From NCBI RefSeq assembly GCF_009827535.1, contig NZ_WTYN01000001.1:2108001-2172000 (forward strand): a stretch of DNA of 64,000 nt, in the 5' to 3' direction. The notes below the pieces were generated by a model. The model saw only the letters and a program-made list of their open reading frames with translations. It was not told the origin of the DNA and ran no database searches. Of this stretch, positions 53,273 through 62,400 are shown in pieces. A program made the translations under genes and the position numbers. Position 1 is the stretch's first letter. The number at the start of each line of letters is the position of its first letter. Source of the stretch: Qipengyuania oceanensis. GTDB lineage: Bacteria > Pseudomonadota > Alphaproteobacteria > Sphingomonadales > Sphingomonadaceae.

Positions 53273-55789
53273 TTACGCGTCCGGCAAGGCCTGTGTGGCA
53301 AATCCCCATCCGGCTAGAGCCTTCGAACCGGCGCGATCGAGCAGCCGCTTGGCATCGTCGATGCTGTAGGGCTTGGCATCCGCCATCTGCTTGAGTTCGT
53401 TCCACGCGATCGGAGCCGCCACGGGCGCTCCGCTGCGTGCGCGCGCAGAATACGGGACGACCGCAGTGCTGCCGCGCTGGTTGCGCAGCCAGTCGATGAA
53501 GATCTTGCCCTTGCGCTTGGCCTTGCTCATGGTCGCGGTGAAGCGCTCCGGCTCCGCCAGCGAGAGAGCCTCGGCGAAGCGGCGGGCGAAATCCTTGTGC
53601 GTTTCCCAGTCGTGGCCGGGCGCAAGCGGCACGATGACGTGCACACCCTTGCCACCGGAAAGCATGGCGAAACTCGTCAGGCCGATGTCCGCCAGCCGGT
53701 CGCGGATGTCGCGGGCGGCGCTTTTGACGTCCTCGAAATCGAGCCCCTCGTCGGGATCGAGATCGAAGATCATCCGGTCGGGTTTCTCGACCGCATCGCT
53801 GCGGGAAGCCCACGCATGGAATTCGATCGTGCCCATCTGGACGCACTGCAGGATGCCTCGCGCGTCCTCGACGTAGAGATAGTCCTCGGTTCCGCCGTCC
53901 TTTTCGCGGATCGGAATATGGTGGACCGCGTCTCCGAACGCGCCGCTGTCGTGTTTCTGGAAGAAGCATTTCCTCGCGCGCCCCTGGGGGCAGCGCACCA
54001 GGCTGACCGGCCGACGCCCCGCGAACGGCAGCATGATGCCCGCTACCGCCGCGTAATAGTCAGCAAGATCGCCCTTGGTCTGGCCGCTGTCGGGAAAGAC
54101 GACGCGGTCGCGGCTCGAGATCTCGACTTGCTCGTCGCTCGCGGGCTTCGACCGCGCCTTCTCCGGCTTCACCGCCCTGACAGGCTTGTCGGCGCGCAGG
54201 CCCAAATAGCTGCCGTGGCGGATATTCCCGTCTGCGGTGAACTCTGCAAACGCGACCTCGGCGACCAGCTTCGGTGTGACCCAGGTCACGCCCCGAGCGC
54301 CCGCCTTGTCGACCTCGACCGGCGGCATCTTGCGCTCCAGCCGGGCGAGTTTGGGACCGAGCTCGTCGAAATCGTCGCTTGCGAAACCCGTGCCGACGTT
54401 CCCCTTGTAGACCAGTTCGCCCCCTTCGTGCTGGGCCATCAGCAGCGAGGCGAAAGGGCGGCCCTTCGCCGAGGATTTCTTCCAGCCGACGATCACGAAT
54501 TCCTGCCGGCGGGTGCACTTGACCTTCACCCAAGCCTTGCTGCGCGCATGGCGATAGGGGGCGTCCATCTTCTTCGAGATGATGCCTTCCTGCCCGGCGG
54601 CGCACATGGTTTCGTACAGCTTCTCGCCCGCGCCGATGACATGGTCGGCAAGGAATATCGGTGGCCCAGCCGTCGACAGCAGCGCCTCGAGCCGTTCCTT
54701 GCGCTCGATGTTCGGCAGCGCTTTCAGGTCCTCGCCTGCCAGTTCGACGAGGTCGAAGGCATGGAACTGGAGCGCGTCGTCCCGGCCCTGCGCGCCGTGT
54801 CCGCGCTTCAATACCTTCTGCAAGGTCGAGAAATCGGGATTGCCCTGGGCATCGGTGGCGACGATCTCTCCATCGATCAGGCAGGCGGGCAGATCGAGAG
54901 CGACGATCGCCTCGACGAGCGGCACGAACTTGTCGGTCCAGTCGTTACCGTTGCGAGTATGGATGCGCACGTCCGCGCCCTTACACGCGATCATGGCGCG
55001 GTAACCGTCGAACTTGATCTCGTGCATCCAGCCGTTGCCGGTCGGGATATCGTCGACCAGCGTGGCCAGCTGCGGTTTGCGGAACTTCGGAATGGGTGCC
55101 GACGTGTGCTTGCGCGGTGCGGCCTTCTTGGCATTGCGCGAGGAAGCCTTCTCCATCTGCGCGAGGAAGTCATCGTCCTTCTTTCCGGCGAGCGAGTATT
55201 CGCCCGCCTTGTCCGCCGCGATTTCCGCCATCGACCGGCCGGTAAGAACGCTGGTGAGCTCGCGCTCCACGAGCGCATCGCCTTCCTCTGCATGATCGTC
55301 CTGCAGCTTGCGGAGCAGCCAGTTTTCCCGTTTTTCTCCCGGCTTTTTCTTCAGCCTTATCAACAGCCACTCGCCCTGCATCCTCTCTCCGTCGAGCGTG
55401 AAGTGGAGGTGGCCCTTATCGAGATCCTTCGCCGACTTGCCCTCGATCGGCGCCCAGGTTCCGCGGTCCCACAGCATCACCGTGCCGCCACCGTATTCAC
55501 CCCTGGGGATCGTGCCTTCGAACTCGGCATATGACATCGGATGATCCTCGGTCCGCACCGCCAGCCGCTTGATGTCGGGATCGGGCGAGGGCCCCTTGGT
55601 GACCGCCCAGCTCTTGAGAACGCCGTCCACCTCCAGCCGCAGGTCCCAGTGCAGCCGCGTGGCATCGTGCTTCTGGACGATGAAGAGATTGCCGCTTTGG
55701 CTGGCCTGCGGCTTGCCCGACGGCTCGGGCGTTTTCGCGAAATCGCGCTTGCGATTGTATTCTTCGAGCTGGTCCTTCGCCCTAGCCAT
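53273..55789 (-). CDS. ligD: ATP-dependent DNA ligase D
   Basis: The 838-residue protein has three activities: an N-terminal 3'-phosphoesterase (KHDATRLHWDLRLEVDG, residues about 38-55), a central ATP ligase (EIKFDGYR with the adenylated lysine near residue 259), and a C-terminal primase-like polymerase (FDLDPDEGLDFEDV). This is the order PE-Lig-Pol. It repairs double-strand breaks by end joining with Ku. It starts three bases after the ku stop. Confidence 0.96.
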   Translation of the reverse strand: MARAKDQLEEYNRKRDFAKTPEPSGKPQASQSGNLFIVQKHDATRLHWDLRLEVDGVLKSWAVTKGPSPDPDIKRLAVRTEDHPMSYAEFEGTIPRGEYGGGTVMLWDRGTWAPIEGKSAKDLDKGHLHFTLDGERMQGEWLLIRLKKKPGEKRENWLLRKLQDDHAEEGDALVERELTSVLTGRSMAEIAADKAGEYSLAGKKDDDFLAQMEKASSRNAKKAAPRKHTSAPIPKFRKPQLATLVDDIPTGNGWMHEIKFDGYRAMIACKGADVRIHTRNGNDWTDKFVPLVEAIVALDLPACLIDGEIVATDAQGNPDFSTLQKVLKRGHGAQGRDDALQFHAFDLVELAGEDLKALPNIERKERLEALLSTAGPPIFLADHVIGAGEKLYETMCAAGQEGIISKKMDAPYRHARSKAWVKVKCTRRQEFVIVGWKKSSAKGRPFASLLMAQHEGGELVYKGNVGTGFASDDFDELGPKLARLERKMPPVEVDKAGARGVTWVTPKLVAEVAFAEFTADGNIRHGSYLGLRADKPVRAVKPEKARSKPASDEQVEISSRDRVVFPDSGQTKGDLADYYAAVAGIMLPFAGRRPVSLVRCPQGRARKCFFQKHDSGAFGDAVHHIPIREKDGGTEDYLYVEDARGILQCVQMGTIEFHAWASRSDAVEKPDRMIFDLDPDEGLDFEDVKSAARDIRDRLADIGLTSFAMLSGGKGVHVIVPLAPGHDWETHKDFARRFAEALSLAEPERFTATMSKAKRKGKIFIDWLRNQRGSTAVVPYSARARSGAPVAAPIAWNELKQMADAKPYSIDDAKRLLDRAGSKALAGWGFATQALPDA

Positions 55790-55792
55790 GGA

Positions 55793-56626
55793 TCAGGCCG
55801 ACTTCTTGCGCTTCGCAGGGGCCTTGGGCGCCTTGTCGCCGTCGACCGATTTCTTGAGCGCGGCCATGAGGTCGATCACGTTCGAGCCGCTCGCATCGTT
55901 GGGATCGTCGACATCTTCGATGATCGCTTTCTTGCTCTTCGATTTCGCCTTCTTGTCGATCAGCTTTCGCAGCGCCTCGACGTAACGATCCTCGAATTCG
56001 CTTGCATCGAAAGGCGCGCTCTTCTGCTCGATCAGCGTCGTGGCGAGATCGAGCAGTTCCTTCTTCGGCTTGGTCTCCTCGATGTCGGCGAAGAAAGACT
56101 GTCCCTTGCGCACCTCGTCAGCATAGCGCAGCGTTTCGAGTAGCAGCCCCTTGCCGCACGGCTTTATCGCAACGAGCTTCTCGCTGCCGCGCATCGACAG
56201 CTGGCCGAGCGCCACCTTCTTCGCTTTGCGCAAGGCCTCGCGCAGCACCACGAAGGCTTCTTCCGCCAGCTCGTCCTGCGGCGCGACGTAATAGGGCTTG
56301 TCATAATAGAGGGGGTCGATCTCGCAGGTGTCGACGAACTGGACCAGTTCGAGCGTGCGCTTGCTCTCGATCTTGACCGCCTCGATCTCCTCGTCCTCGA
56401 GCAACACGTAATTGCCCTTCGATACCTCGTAGCCGCGGATTATCTCGTCGCGATCCACCGGGCCAATACCGGGTACCACTTTCTCGTAGGAGATCCGTTT
56501 GCCGCTCGGCTCGTGGATCTGGTTGAAGCTGATCTTCGCGCCCGACTTGGTCGCGGTGTAGATTTCGACCGGAATCGATACGAGGGCCAGCCTGATCTGC
56601 CCCTGCCAGTATGCGCGTGCTGCCAT
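55793..56626 (-). CDS. ku: Ku protein, bacterial non-homologous end joining
   Basis: The 277-residue homodimeric Ku ring binds broken DNA ends and recruits LigD. Visible features are ARAYWQGQIRLALVSIPVEIYTA at the start, the beta-barrel core, and a lysine-rich C-terminal tail (KAPKAPAKRKKSA) that contacts DNA and LigD. GTGAGGAC precedes the ATG at 56626, which is the usual start. Upstream is the divergent cold-shock cluster. Confidence 0.95.
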   Translation of the reverse strand: MAARAYWQGQIRLALVSIPVEIYTATKSGAKISFNQIHEPSGKRISYEKVVPGIGPVDRDEIIRGYEVSKGNYVLLEDEEIEAVKIESKRTLELVQFVDTCEIDPLYYDKPYYVAPQDELAEEAFVVLREALRKAKKVALGQLSMRGSEKLVAIKPCGKGLLLETLRYADEVRKGQSFFADIEETKPKKELLDLATTLIEQKSAPFDASEFEDRYVEALRKLIDKKAKSKSKKAIIEDVDDPNDASGSNVIDLMAALKKSVDGDKAPKAPAKRKKSA

Positions 56627-56927
56627 GTCCTCACCCTTTGTTGCCCGAGTCAGGCGAGTCAGCGATCGGGCGGGCAATTGGTTTCGCTTCGACCGTCCCC
56701 ATTCATGAGAAGCAAGGCCACATCCGCAATTTCCATGTCGATCAACGCCAGCGCTTGTAATTTTTTTGCACGGTGCTATATGGAAATTGCCTAACGTCGT
56801 TTGCGACGGATTTTGATTGCTCGCAAAGCGCGTAAGCGTGTCGCCGGCTCCACTTCCATTTCATCCTACCTGGCTCCGCAGCGGAATTCGTCCGTGCGGA
56901 TGAGTTTTCGTACGCAGGATGGTCTGA
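56627..56927. other. Divergent promoter interval ku / IF-1 paralogue
   Basis: About 300 bases with no ORF of interest. It holds an AT-rich patch around 56755-56790 that may be the rightward promoter, and leaves the IF-1 paralogue a long leader. Confidence 0.45.
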
Positions 56928-57194
56928 TTGGCGAAAGAAGAGCTCATTACGATTGAGGGCGCGATCGACGAGATCCTGCCCGATGGACGCTTCGGCGTCA
57001 CACTCGATAATGAGCATCGCATCATCTGCTATACCGCAGGCAAGATGCGTCGCTATCGCATCCGATCGGTCGTTGGAGACCGCGTACACGTCGAAATGAC
57101 GCCCTACGATCTAAGCAAAGGCCGGATCGTCTTCCGCGAGCGAACTCCCGGGCAATCGCCCGCCGGTGCTCGCAAGCGCGGATACAGGCGTTGA
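56928..57194 (+). CDS. IF-1-like protein (divergent infA paralogue)
   Basis: The 88-residue S1/OB-fold protein begins at TTG 56928 with [23 protein letters not shown], and carries the IF-1 core [28 protein letters not shown] plus a basic tail (RKRGYRR). The normal IF-1 has a nearly invariant sequence; this one differs at many positions (for example [19 protein letters not shown]) and sits next to a CspA gene, so it is probably a stress-associated second copy. The true infA would be elsewhere. Confidence 0.85.
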   Translation: MAKEELITIEGAIDEILPDGRFGVTLDNEHRIICYTAGKMRRYRIRSVVGDRVHVEMTPYDLSKGRIVFRERTPGQSPAGARKRGYRR

Positions 57195-57241
57195 GACTGT
57201 TTTTTGAAGGCGGCGGGAAGACCCTGCCGGACAGAATTACC

Positions 57242-57394
57242 ATGAATGCAATCAACCTGCGCGAAGCCGCGCGCCCCAAACTTTCGCTGCGCTATGGCGC
57301 AATCCATCCGGCGCATACGCACGGCGAGCTGGCAAGTCCCGGTCCCATGCCGATCGCCGAACTGCGACGTCTCGTCGCAACGATGATCGACTGA
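57242..57394 (+). CDS. Small 50-residue protein in the cold-shock cluster
   Basis: MNAINLREAARPKLSLRYG starts a short protein ending PIAELRRLVATMID. The ribosome site (GGGAAGA) is about 20 bases from the ATG and so poor. It lies between the IF-1-like gene and another small ORF. It is a plausible gene by composition; function unknown. Confidence 0.45.
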   Translation: MNAINLREAARPKLSLRYGAIHPAHTHGELASPGPMPIAELRRLVATMID

Positions 57395-57452
57395 TCGCCA
57401 GACACGACCGGCGGCCATGCACAAGCAAGACCGCCAGAGCAGGAGAACCGAC

Positions 57453-57680
57453 ATGGACCTGAACCATCAATATGCCGAGCACCAGCGAGCGCTTATGGGC
57501 GCCCGGGATGCCGCCAACGATGACGTCCGCTCCGCCAGATTGACTGACGCACTGGATATCGCCGGACGGATCAGCGACTTTCAGCACGGCCTCGGCGCTG
57601 CCGCGGCATGTGCCTGGAGCAATGCGCGGTTCGCCAATCCGGCTCCGAAGAAGCAATTAGCCACCCTGGCGACCATCTAG
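57453..57680 (+). CDS. Small 75-residue protein in the cold-shock cluster
   Basis: MDLNHQYAEHQRALMGARD begins a helical 75-residue protein rich in Ala and Arg. CAGGAGAAC lies 9 bases before the ATG, a good ribosome site. It is unlikely to be a shadow because codon use is strong. Function unknown; it may be co-regulated with the cold-shock gene downstream. Confidence 0.6.
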   Translation: MDLNHQYAEHQRALMGARDAANDDVRSARLTDALDIAGRISDFQHGLGAAAACAWSNARFANPAPKKQLATLATI

Positions 57681-57872
57681 GCCGCCGGGAGACCTGCAAC
57701 CAAATCTGCTCACGTTGAATTTAGACGGATATCGACGCCTGGTGAGACAATCGGAATACTTTCGTTTGGCAAGCCTTCAATACGACGACCTCCTTTCAAT
57801 TGACGACATGACGCACGACCCCGGCCCGCACTTTCGCGCGCCGGACACACCGTTTCTTGAAAGGAAACGACT

Positions 57873-58082
57873 ATGACTACCGGTACCGTAAAATTCTTCA
57901 ACAGCGACAAGGGCTATGGTTTCATCCAGCCTGACGACGGTTCTGCCGACAGCTTCGTCCATATCTCTGCCGTACAGGCAGCGGGCATGACAACGCTCGA
58001 TAAGGACCAGCGCCTCAACTACGAAGTCGAGACGGGCAACAACGGGAAGGCCAGCGCGGTCAACCTTTCGTCCGCCGACTGA
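57873..58082 (+). CDS. CspA-family cold shock protein
   Basis: The 69-residue OB-fold RNA chaperone has RNP1 (KGYGFIQ) and RNP2 (FVHISAV). It melts RNA structure at low temperature. AAAGGAAA precedes the ATG and the preceding 190 bases have no gene, leaving room for a long regulatory 5' leader, usual for these genes. A hairpin follows the stop. Confidence 0.93.
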   Translation: MTTGTVKFFNSDKGYGFIQPDDGSADSFVHISAVQAAGMTTLDKDQRLNYEVETGNNGKASAVNLSSAD

Positions 58083-58089
58083 CGGAAAC

Positions 58090-58121
58090 TCGCTCCGGAT
58101 CGCACAGCTGCGGTCCGGAGC
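58090..58121 (+). terminator. Hairpin after the cold-shock gene
   Basis: An 8-bp perfect stem GCTCCGGA / TCCGGAGC with a 14-base loop, partly self-paired, lies 10 bases after the stop, followed by CTTCCGTGTTTATC. Confidence 0.55.
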
Positions 58122-58149
58122 CTTCCGTGTTTATCTCGCAGGAGTGTCG

Positions 58150-58377
58150 ATGATGTCGGATACCTACAACTTCCAGATCGCGCGTGCAGACGCGGCCGCA
58201 GTGGAGGCGAAAGAAGCCTCGCTCGAGAATGCGAAACAGCGCGCCCTGCGCTCGGAGATTGCTTGGCGCGGTATGGCCCAGCGCACCCTGAAGATGGAGC
58301 AGGAACGCGAGAAAACCCGGGTGGAACGCGAACGGCGCAACGCCGAGCTCGCCGGAGGGCAGGAAGCGTCGACCTGA
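58150..58377 (+). CDS. Small coiled-coil protein after the cold-shock gene
   Basis: The 75-residue, strongly charged protein (AKEASLENAKQRALRSEIAWRG, then EQEREKTRVERERRNAEL) is predicted to be one long helix, a possible coiled coil. An AGGAGTG site precedes the ATG. It may have its own transcript because a hairpin lies between it and the cold-shock gene. Function unknown. Confidence 0.6.
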   Translation: MMSDTYNFQIARADAAAVEAKEASLENAKQRALRSEIAWRGMAQRTLKMEQEREKTRVERERRNAELAGGQEAST

Positions 58378-58747
58378 TCGAGCGCTCGGTCCTCGCAAAC
58401 TGACCGATATCCGGCGGCCGTCGAGCCGCTTCCGAAGCTGTTGCCGAAGAGCGCAGGCCATCCACGCCTGGCGAACAGATCGAGGTCACGATCCTCGATC
58501 GGGCCGGCGGGCAATGGCACGCCAAGAATGCTGACTGCATGAACGCACTCGCGGAACTACGATGTTCATACGGGCGGAATGGCGGAGACGGAGGTGGCAA
58601 GTAGGCGGATGCAACCAGTTGTGGTTTAACGGAAATACGAGGCGTTTCGAGGACTATTTACCACAATTGTTCCCCGACCTCGCTAAACCGCGATTTGAGC
58701 CACTGACTTTGAGTACTCTAGGCTCAGTGTCACGAATTTTGGAAACG
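58378..58747. other. Border of the defence island, no clear gene
   Basis: About 370 bases where base composition turns from GC-rich to AT-richer. One frame near 58470-58560 reads like a coding fragment (GEQIEVTILDRAGGQWHAKN) without a start codon, possibly a gene remnant. Nothing else is convincing. Confidence 0.4.
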
Positions 58748-58867
58748 TATAATATGTCCCGTGCGGGAAAGCGCGTCTTTCAAAGTCGCCTTTTGAATGG
58801 CGAATGTCCCTTTCGGGAAAAATATCTTGAATTTGATCGACTATCTGCATAGATTTCCCGAACGGGA
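58748..58867 (+). promoter_or_regulatory. hipBA promoter with three evenly spaced operators
   Basis: A consensus TATAAT at 58748-58753 is followed by three palindromes of the form TCCC-N4-GGGA at 58757-58768, 58807-58818 and 58856-58867, spaced 50 and 49 bp. The third overlaps the ribosome-binding site of hipB. They resemble the spaced operators bound cooperatively by HipB dimers in E. coli. Confidence 0.75.
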
Positions 58868-58879
58868 AAGGAGGTGCTC

Positions 58880-59137
58880 ATGCTCGATGTTGCCGCTATC
58901 GGCCAAATCATTCGCGAAGAACGCAAGGAGCTGGGTCTGCGACAGGACGAGTTGGCTGCTGCAAGCGGCGTCGGCTTGCGCTTCCTCGTTGAACTGGAGC
59001 GAGGGAAGGTAACCGTCCAGATGGGCAAAGTGCTCGATGTTCTCGCCGCTCTCGGTTGTGAACTGCAGATCAAGCTGCCTGACGGGATCGTGATTGCAGG
59101 TCGAGCAGACGCGTCCGAAAAGGATGAGTCGAAGTGA
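58880..59137 (+). CDS. hipB: HipB-type antitoxin, XRE family
   Basis: The 85-residue protein has a helix-turn-helix (ELGLRQDELAAASGVGLRFLVELERGK, about 18-44) and a C-terminal beta-strand/tail that docks on HipA. AAAGGAGG precedes the ATG; GTG 58874 is an alternative start two codons earlier. It should repress its own operon through the palindromes upstream and neutralise HipA. Its stop overlaps the hipA GTG. Confidence 0.88.
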   Translation: MLDVAAIGQIIREERKELGLRQDELAAASGVGLRFLVELERGKVTVQMGKVLDVLAALGCELQIKLPDGIVIAGRADASEKDESK

Positions 59138-60405
59138 CGCTGCCAATTCTGGATACGCTGGTGGTGTGGTGGGACGAACGCCAGGCAGGCGAACTCTCGA
59201 TCGACAAGGGTGGCGCGATGCATTTCGCATATGCGCCTGATTGGCTGGCTGACGAAACAACCCCGGCACTTTCCCATGCGATGCCCAAGCAGCAAGAGCC
59301 ATTTAAAGACCATGCTTGCAAAGCAGTCTTTGGCGGACTCCTACCCGAGGAAACCCAGCGTACCGCTATCGGTCGGGCACTTGGAGTTTCGCCCGACAAT
59401 CCGTTTCGGCTGCTTGAGACCTTGGGCGGAGATGTTGCCGGTGCTCTAGCCTTCCTGCCCAAAGACGAAGAGCCGCTTCGAGATTACTCCAAGACCGCTC
59501 CAGAACCACTCCAAGAGGGCGAGCTAGCGAAACTGCTCGATCGGTTGCCAGCTGTTCCCATGCTGGCAGGCGAGGGCGGAGCGAGGCTCAGCCTTGCAGG
59601 CGCACAAAGCAAACTGCCGGTGCTGCTCACTGCGGACGGTGGCATTGCGATCCCTCGCCCTGGAGAACCATCCACGCATCTGATCAAGCCTGAACCGGAT
59701 CGCTTTGCTGGATTGGCTGCGAATGAGGCCTTCTGCCTCGCACTGGCGCGCGCCGTGGGCATTGATGCTGCCACTGCAGAGTGGCGCGAGGTGGCGGGCA
59801 AGCCGTTGCTGCTGGTCGAACGCTATGACAGGATGTCAGTCGAGGGAAAAACGAAACGCCTGCATCAGGAAGACTTTGCTCAGGCACTTAGCGTCCCCTC
59901 AAACCGCAAATACGCGGCGGAGGGCGGGCCGACTTTTCGCGATAGCTTCGCTCTGTTGCGCAATGCCGCGACGCGGCCAGCGCGCGAGGTGTTGAAGCTC
60001 GCCGACGCCGCGATCTTCAATCTCATCATCGGCAACGCCGATGCCCACGCAAAGAACTACAGTCTGCTGCGCCGGGAAAACGGCGAGGTGGTGCTTGCCC
60101 CGCTTTACGACCTTGTCGCCACGCACATGTGGAAGGAGCTCTCCCCCAAGCTCGCAATGCGATTTGGCCGCGCGGCGACCCTCGAAGAATTTGACAGGGA
60201 AAGCGTGGCGAGGTTCGCGGACGAGGCAGGGCTAGGTGCCCCATACATTCGACGCCGAGTAAGTGACCTTGCTGAAGCGGTGACGGAAGAGATTGAGAAG
60301 GGCATCGAGGTGCCCGGCAATCCGCCTGAGGATGCTGTCGCGCCAATTGCCGAAGCATTATCGGCCCGCGCCAGCATTGCTGCGCTAAAGCTTTTGGAAG
60401 CCTGA
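59134..60405 (+). CDS. hipA: HipA-type serine/threonine kinase toxin
   Basis: The 423-residue protein has an N-terminal HipA domain (about 1-105) and the kinase core: GGARLSLAGAQSKLPVL (Gly-rich ATP loop), THLIKPEP (ATP-binding lysine), and NLIIGNADAHAKNYSLL with the catalytic loop Asp and Asn. E. coli HipA phosphorylates glutamyl-tRNA synthetase and causes persistence; the target here is unknown. It starts at GTG overlapping the hipB stop. Confidence 0.9.
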   Translation: MTLPILDTLVVWWDERQAGELSIDKGGAMHFAYAPDWLADETTPALSHAMPKQQEPFKDHACKAVFGGLLPEETQRTAIGRALGVSPDNPFRLLETLGGDVAGALAFLPKDEEPLRDYSKTAPEPLQEGELAKLLDRLPAVPMLAGEGGARLSLAGAQSKLPVLLTADGGIAIPRPGEPSTHLIKPEPDRFAGLAANEAFCLALARAVGIDAATAEWREVAGKPLLLVERYDRMSVEGKTKRLHQEDFAQALSVPSNRKYAAEGGPTFRDSFALLRNAATRPAREVLKLADAAIFNLIIGNADAHAKNYSLLRRENGEVVLAPLYDLVATHMWKELSPKLAMRFGRAATLEEFDRESVARFADEAGLGAPYIRRRVSDLAEAVTEEIEKGIEVPGNPPEDAVAPIAEALSARASIAALKLLEA

Positions 60406-60543
60406 GTGTTAGAATTGATTGCACCAAACCAACCGTTGATCATCACAATGGGCAAGATCGATGGCAGATTTGGTCAATTGCATTCTTGCTAGATACTTCT
60501 TTATCAAGTCAAACGAGCGCAAAATCAGATCGCAGGGGCAATC

Positions 60544-62391
60544 ATGACAACCTCATTTCAGACTAATCCTTACAAGCTCAGCGATCTCATGCGTGAATGC
60601 GATGAGGGCAAACTCCAGCTGCCAGATTTTCAGAGGGGCTGGGTCTGGGATCAGGATCGCATCACAGATCTCTTGGCGTCAATTTCTGAGGGCTTCCCTG
60701 TGGGGGCGCTCATGACTTTGGATGCATCGGGAGAGGTTTCGTTTGCGGTACGTCCGGTAGAAGGAGCGCCGTCACCGGCCAAAGAGATCGAGGCCTACTT
60801 ACTCGACGGTCAGCAGCGTATGACCTCACTTTACCAGTCGACCTATACAACTGTTCCCGTCTCCACACAGACGGTCAAAAAACGACCAATCAAATTGCAC
60901 TTCTACTTCGATATTCGCGCGGCGCTGGACCCGGATGTCCCGCGTAGTGAAGCCATCGTGCCCGTTCCCGAAGATCGGATCATTCGGAAAAACTTTGGCC
61001 GGGATGTCAAGCTCGACCTCTCCACCGAGGAGAACGAGTTCGAACATCTGCATTTTCCAATCGACCGGATGTTTAGCGCTCAGGATTGGCAGACAAATGC
61101 GATCGACTGGATTTACAAAGAGCTAGACCAGCGGAGCGACCACCTGAAGCTGATCAATGCCTTCATGCAAGGCGTGGTTAGAAACTTCGACCAGTATCAG
61201 GTGCCGGTGATCAAGTTGGGCAAGGACACAAGTAGGGCAGCGGTCTGTCTCGTCTTCGAGAAGGTGAATACGGGAGGCAAGCCGCTTGATGCATTCGAGC
61301 TCGTGACCGCTATGTATGCAGCAGAAGAATTCCATCTCCGCGACGACTGGAAAGAACGCCGCAAGCGATTGGTTTCGACCCAACCGGTGCTAGACAAAAT
61401 TGAGCCCGTTGAATTTCTCCAGGCGATCTCATTGCTCCATACTAAAGAGGTAAGAGAGGCAGCCATCGCAGACGGCAAAGAGCCACCTGCCATTAGCGCC
61501 ACGCGCAACAGCCTGCTTCAAGTTCCTTTGTCAGCATACCAGAAGTTCGCGCCGAAGGTTGAGGCGGGCTACATCGCAGCTGCCAAGTTTCTGCATTCGC
61601 TGAAGATCTTCAAGGCACGCGACCTTCCCTATCAGACCCAGCTTGTCCCGCTTGCTGCGATCCTGGCGGAGCTTGGGAATACATGGGAAAACGATGCGGT
61701 GCGTCAGAAGCTGGCGCAATGGTATTGGTGCGGCGTGCTGGGAGAGCTCTACGGCTCGGCAGTTGAGAGCCGCTTCGCGCTTGATATCCGCGACTTCAAA
61801 ACATGGGTGACTGGCGGCGCTGAACCTCAGACAGTGCAGCGGGCTAGCTTTGAAGAGCGCCGTTTAAGGACCCTTCGTTCAAGGCTTTCGGCAGCATACA
61901 AGGGCGTCCATGCATTGCTGATGAAATGCGGGGCGGAGGACTTCAAGTCAGGCCAGCCCTATGACCAAGCCGTGTTCTTTGACGAGAATGTCGATATCCA
62001 TCACATATTCCCGCAGGCTTGGTGCAAGAGTGTCGGGATTGGGCCAGAGATCTACAACAGCATCGTCAACAAGACGCCGATTGCGTCAGGCACCAATCGA
62101 ATGCTCGGCGGCGTTGTACCGTCTTCCTATTTGGGCCGACTGACCAAGGGTAATGATAGCAATCCTGCCATTGCCCCTGATCGTTTGACATCAATCCTAG
62201 AAAGCCACGAGATCGAGGAAAGCTACCTCCACGCAGACGACTTCGAGGGCTTTATGGATGATCGAAGGCGGCGCTTATTGGCAATCATCGAAAGCGCGAT
62301 GGGCAAAGAGGCTTTGAGGGAGGCTGAGGTTCCGTCCGATCATGAGGAAGAAGACTACTACGCGGAAGAAGAGCGGGAGGCTGCGGAGTAA
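60544..62391 (+). CDS. DUF262/HNH protein of the GmrSD type
   Basis: The 615-residue protein has an N-terminal DUF262 (LPDFQRGWVWDQDRITDLL, then LLDGQQRMTSLYQ at about 80-95) with the ParB-like NTPase/nuclease signature DGQQR, and a C-terminal DUF1524 HNH nuclease (VDIHHIFPQAWCKSV, then NKTPIASGTNRMLGG near residue 520). Such single-chain GmrSD proteins are modification-dependent restriction enzymes against phages with modified DNA. Its gene is ten bases upstream of a methyltransferase gene, suggesting a joint system. Confidence 0.85.
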   Translation: MTTSFQTNPYKLSDLMRECDEGKLQLPDFQRGWVWDQDRITDLLASISEGFPVGALMTLDASGEVSFAVRPVEGAPSPAKEIEAYLLDGQQRMTSLYQSTYTTVPVSTQTVKKRPIKLHFYFDIRAALDPDVPRSEAIVPVPEDRIIRKNFGRDVKLDLSTEENEFEHLHFPIDRMFSAQDWQTNAIDWIYKELDQRSDHLKLINAFMQGVVRNFDQYQVPVIKLGKDTSRAAVCLVFEKVNTGGKPLDAFELVTAMYAAEEFHLRDDWKERRKRLVSTQPVLDKIEPVEFLQAISLLHTKEVREAAIADGKEPPAISATRNSLLQVPLSAYQKFAPKVEAGYIAAAKFLHSLKIFKARDLPYQTQLVPLAAILAELGNTWENDAVRQKLAQWYWCGVLGELYGSAVESRFALDIRDFKTWVTGGAEPQTVQRASFEERRLRTLRSRLSAAYKGVHALLMKCGAEDFKSGQPYDQAVFFDENVDIHHIFPQAWCKSVGIGPEIYNSIVNKTPIASGTNRMLGGVVPSSYLGRLTKGNDSNPAIAPDRLTSILESHEIEESYLHADDFEGFMDDRRRRLLAIIESAMGKEALREAEVPSDHEEEDYYAEEEREAAE

Positions 62392-62400
62392 CCGCCACCC

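Noticed and set aside
53597-55534. 645-codon frame antisense to ligD
   Set aside because: Same mirror effect; the ligD motifs are unambiguous on the other strand.
56641-56677. Inverted repeat TTGCCCG...CGGGCAA upstream of ku
   Set aside because: Short arms with a 23-base loop and no T-run; can occur by chance in GC-rich DNA.
58562-58852. 96-codon frame ahead of hipB
   Set aside because: It runs through the hipBA promoter and two operators and has no ribosome site, so it is unlikely to be translated.
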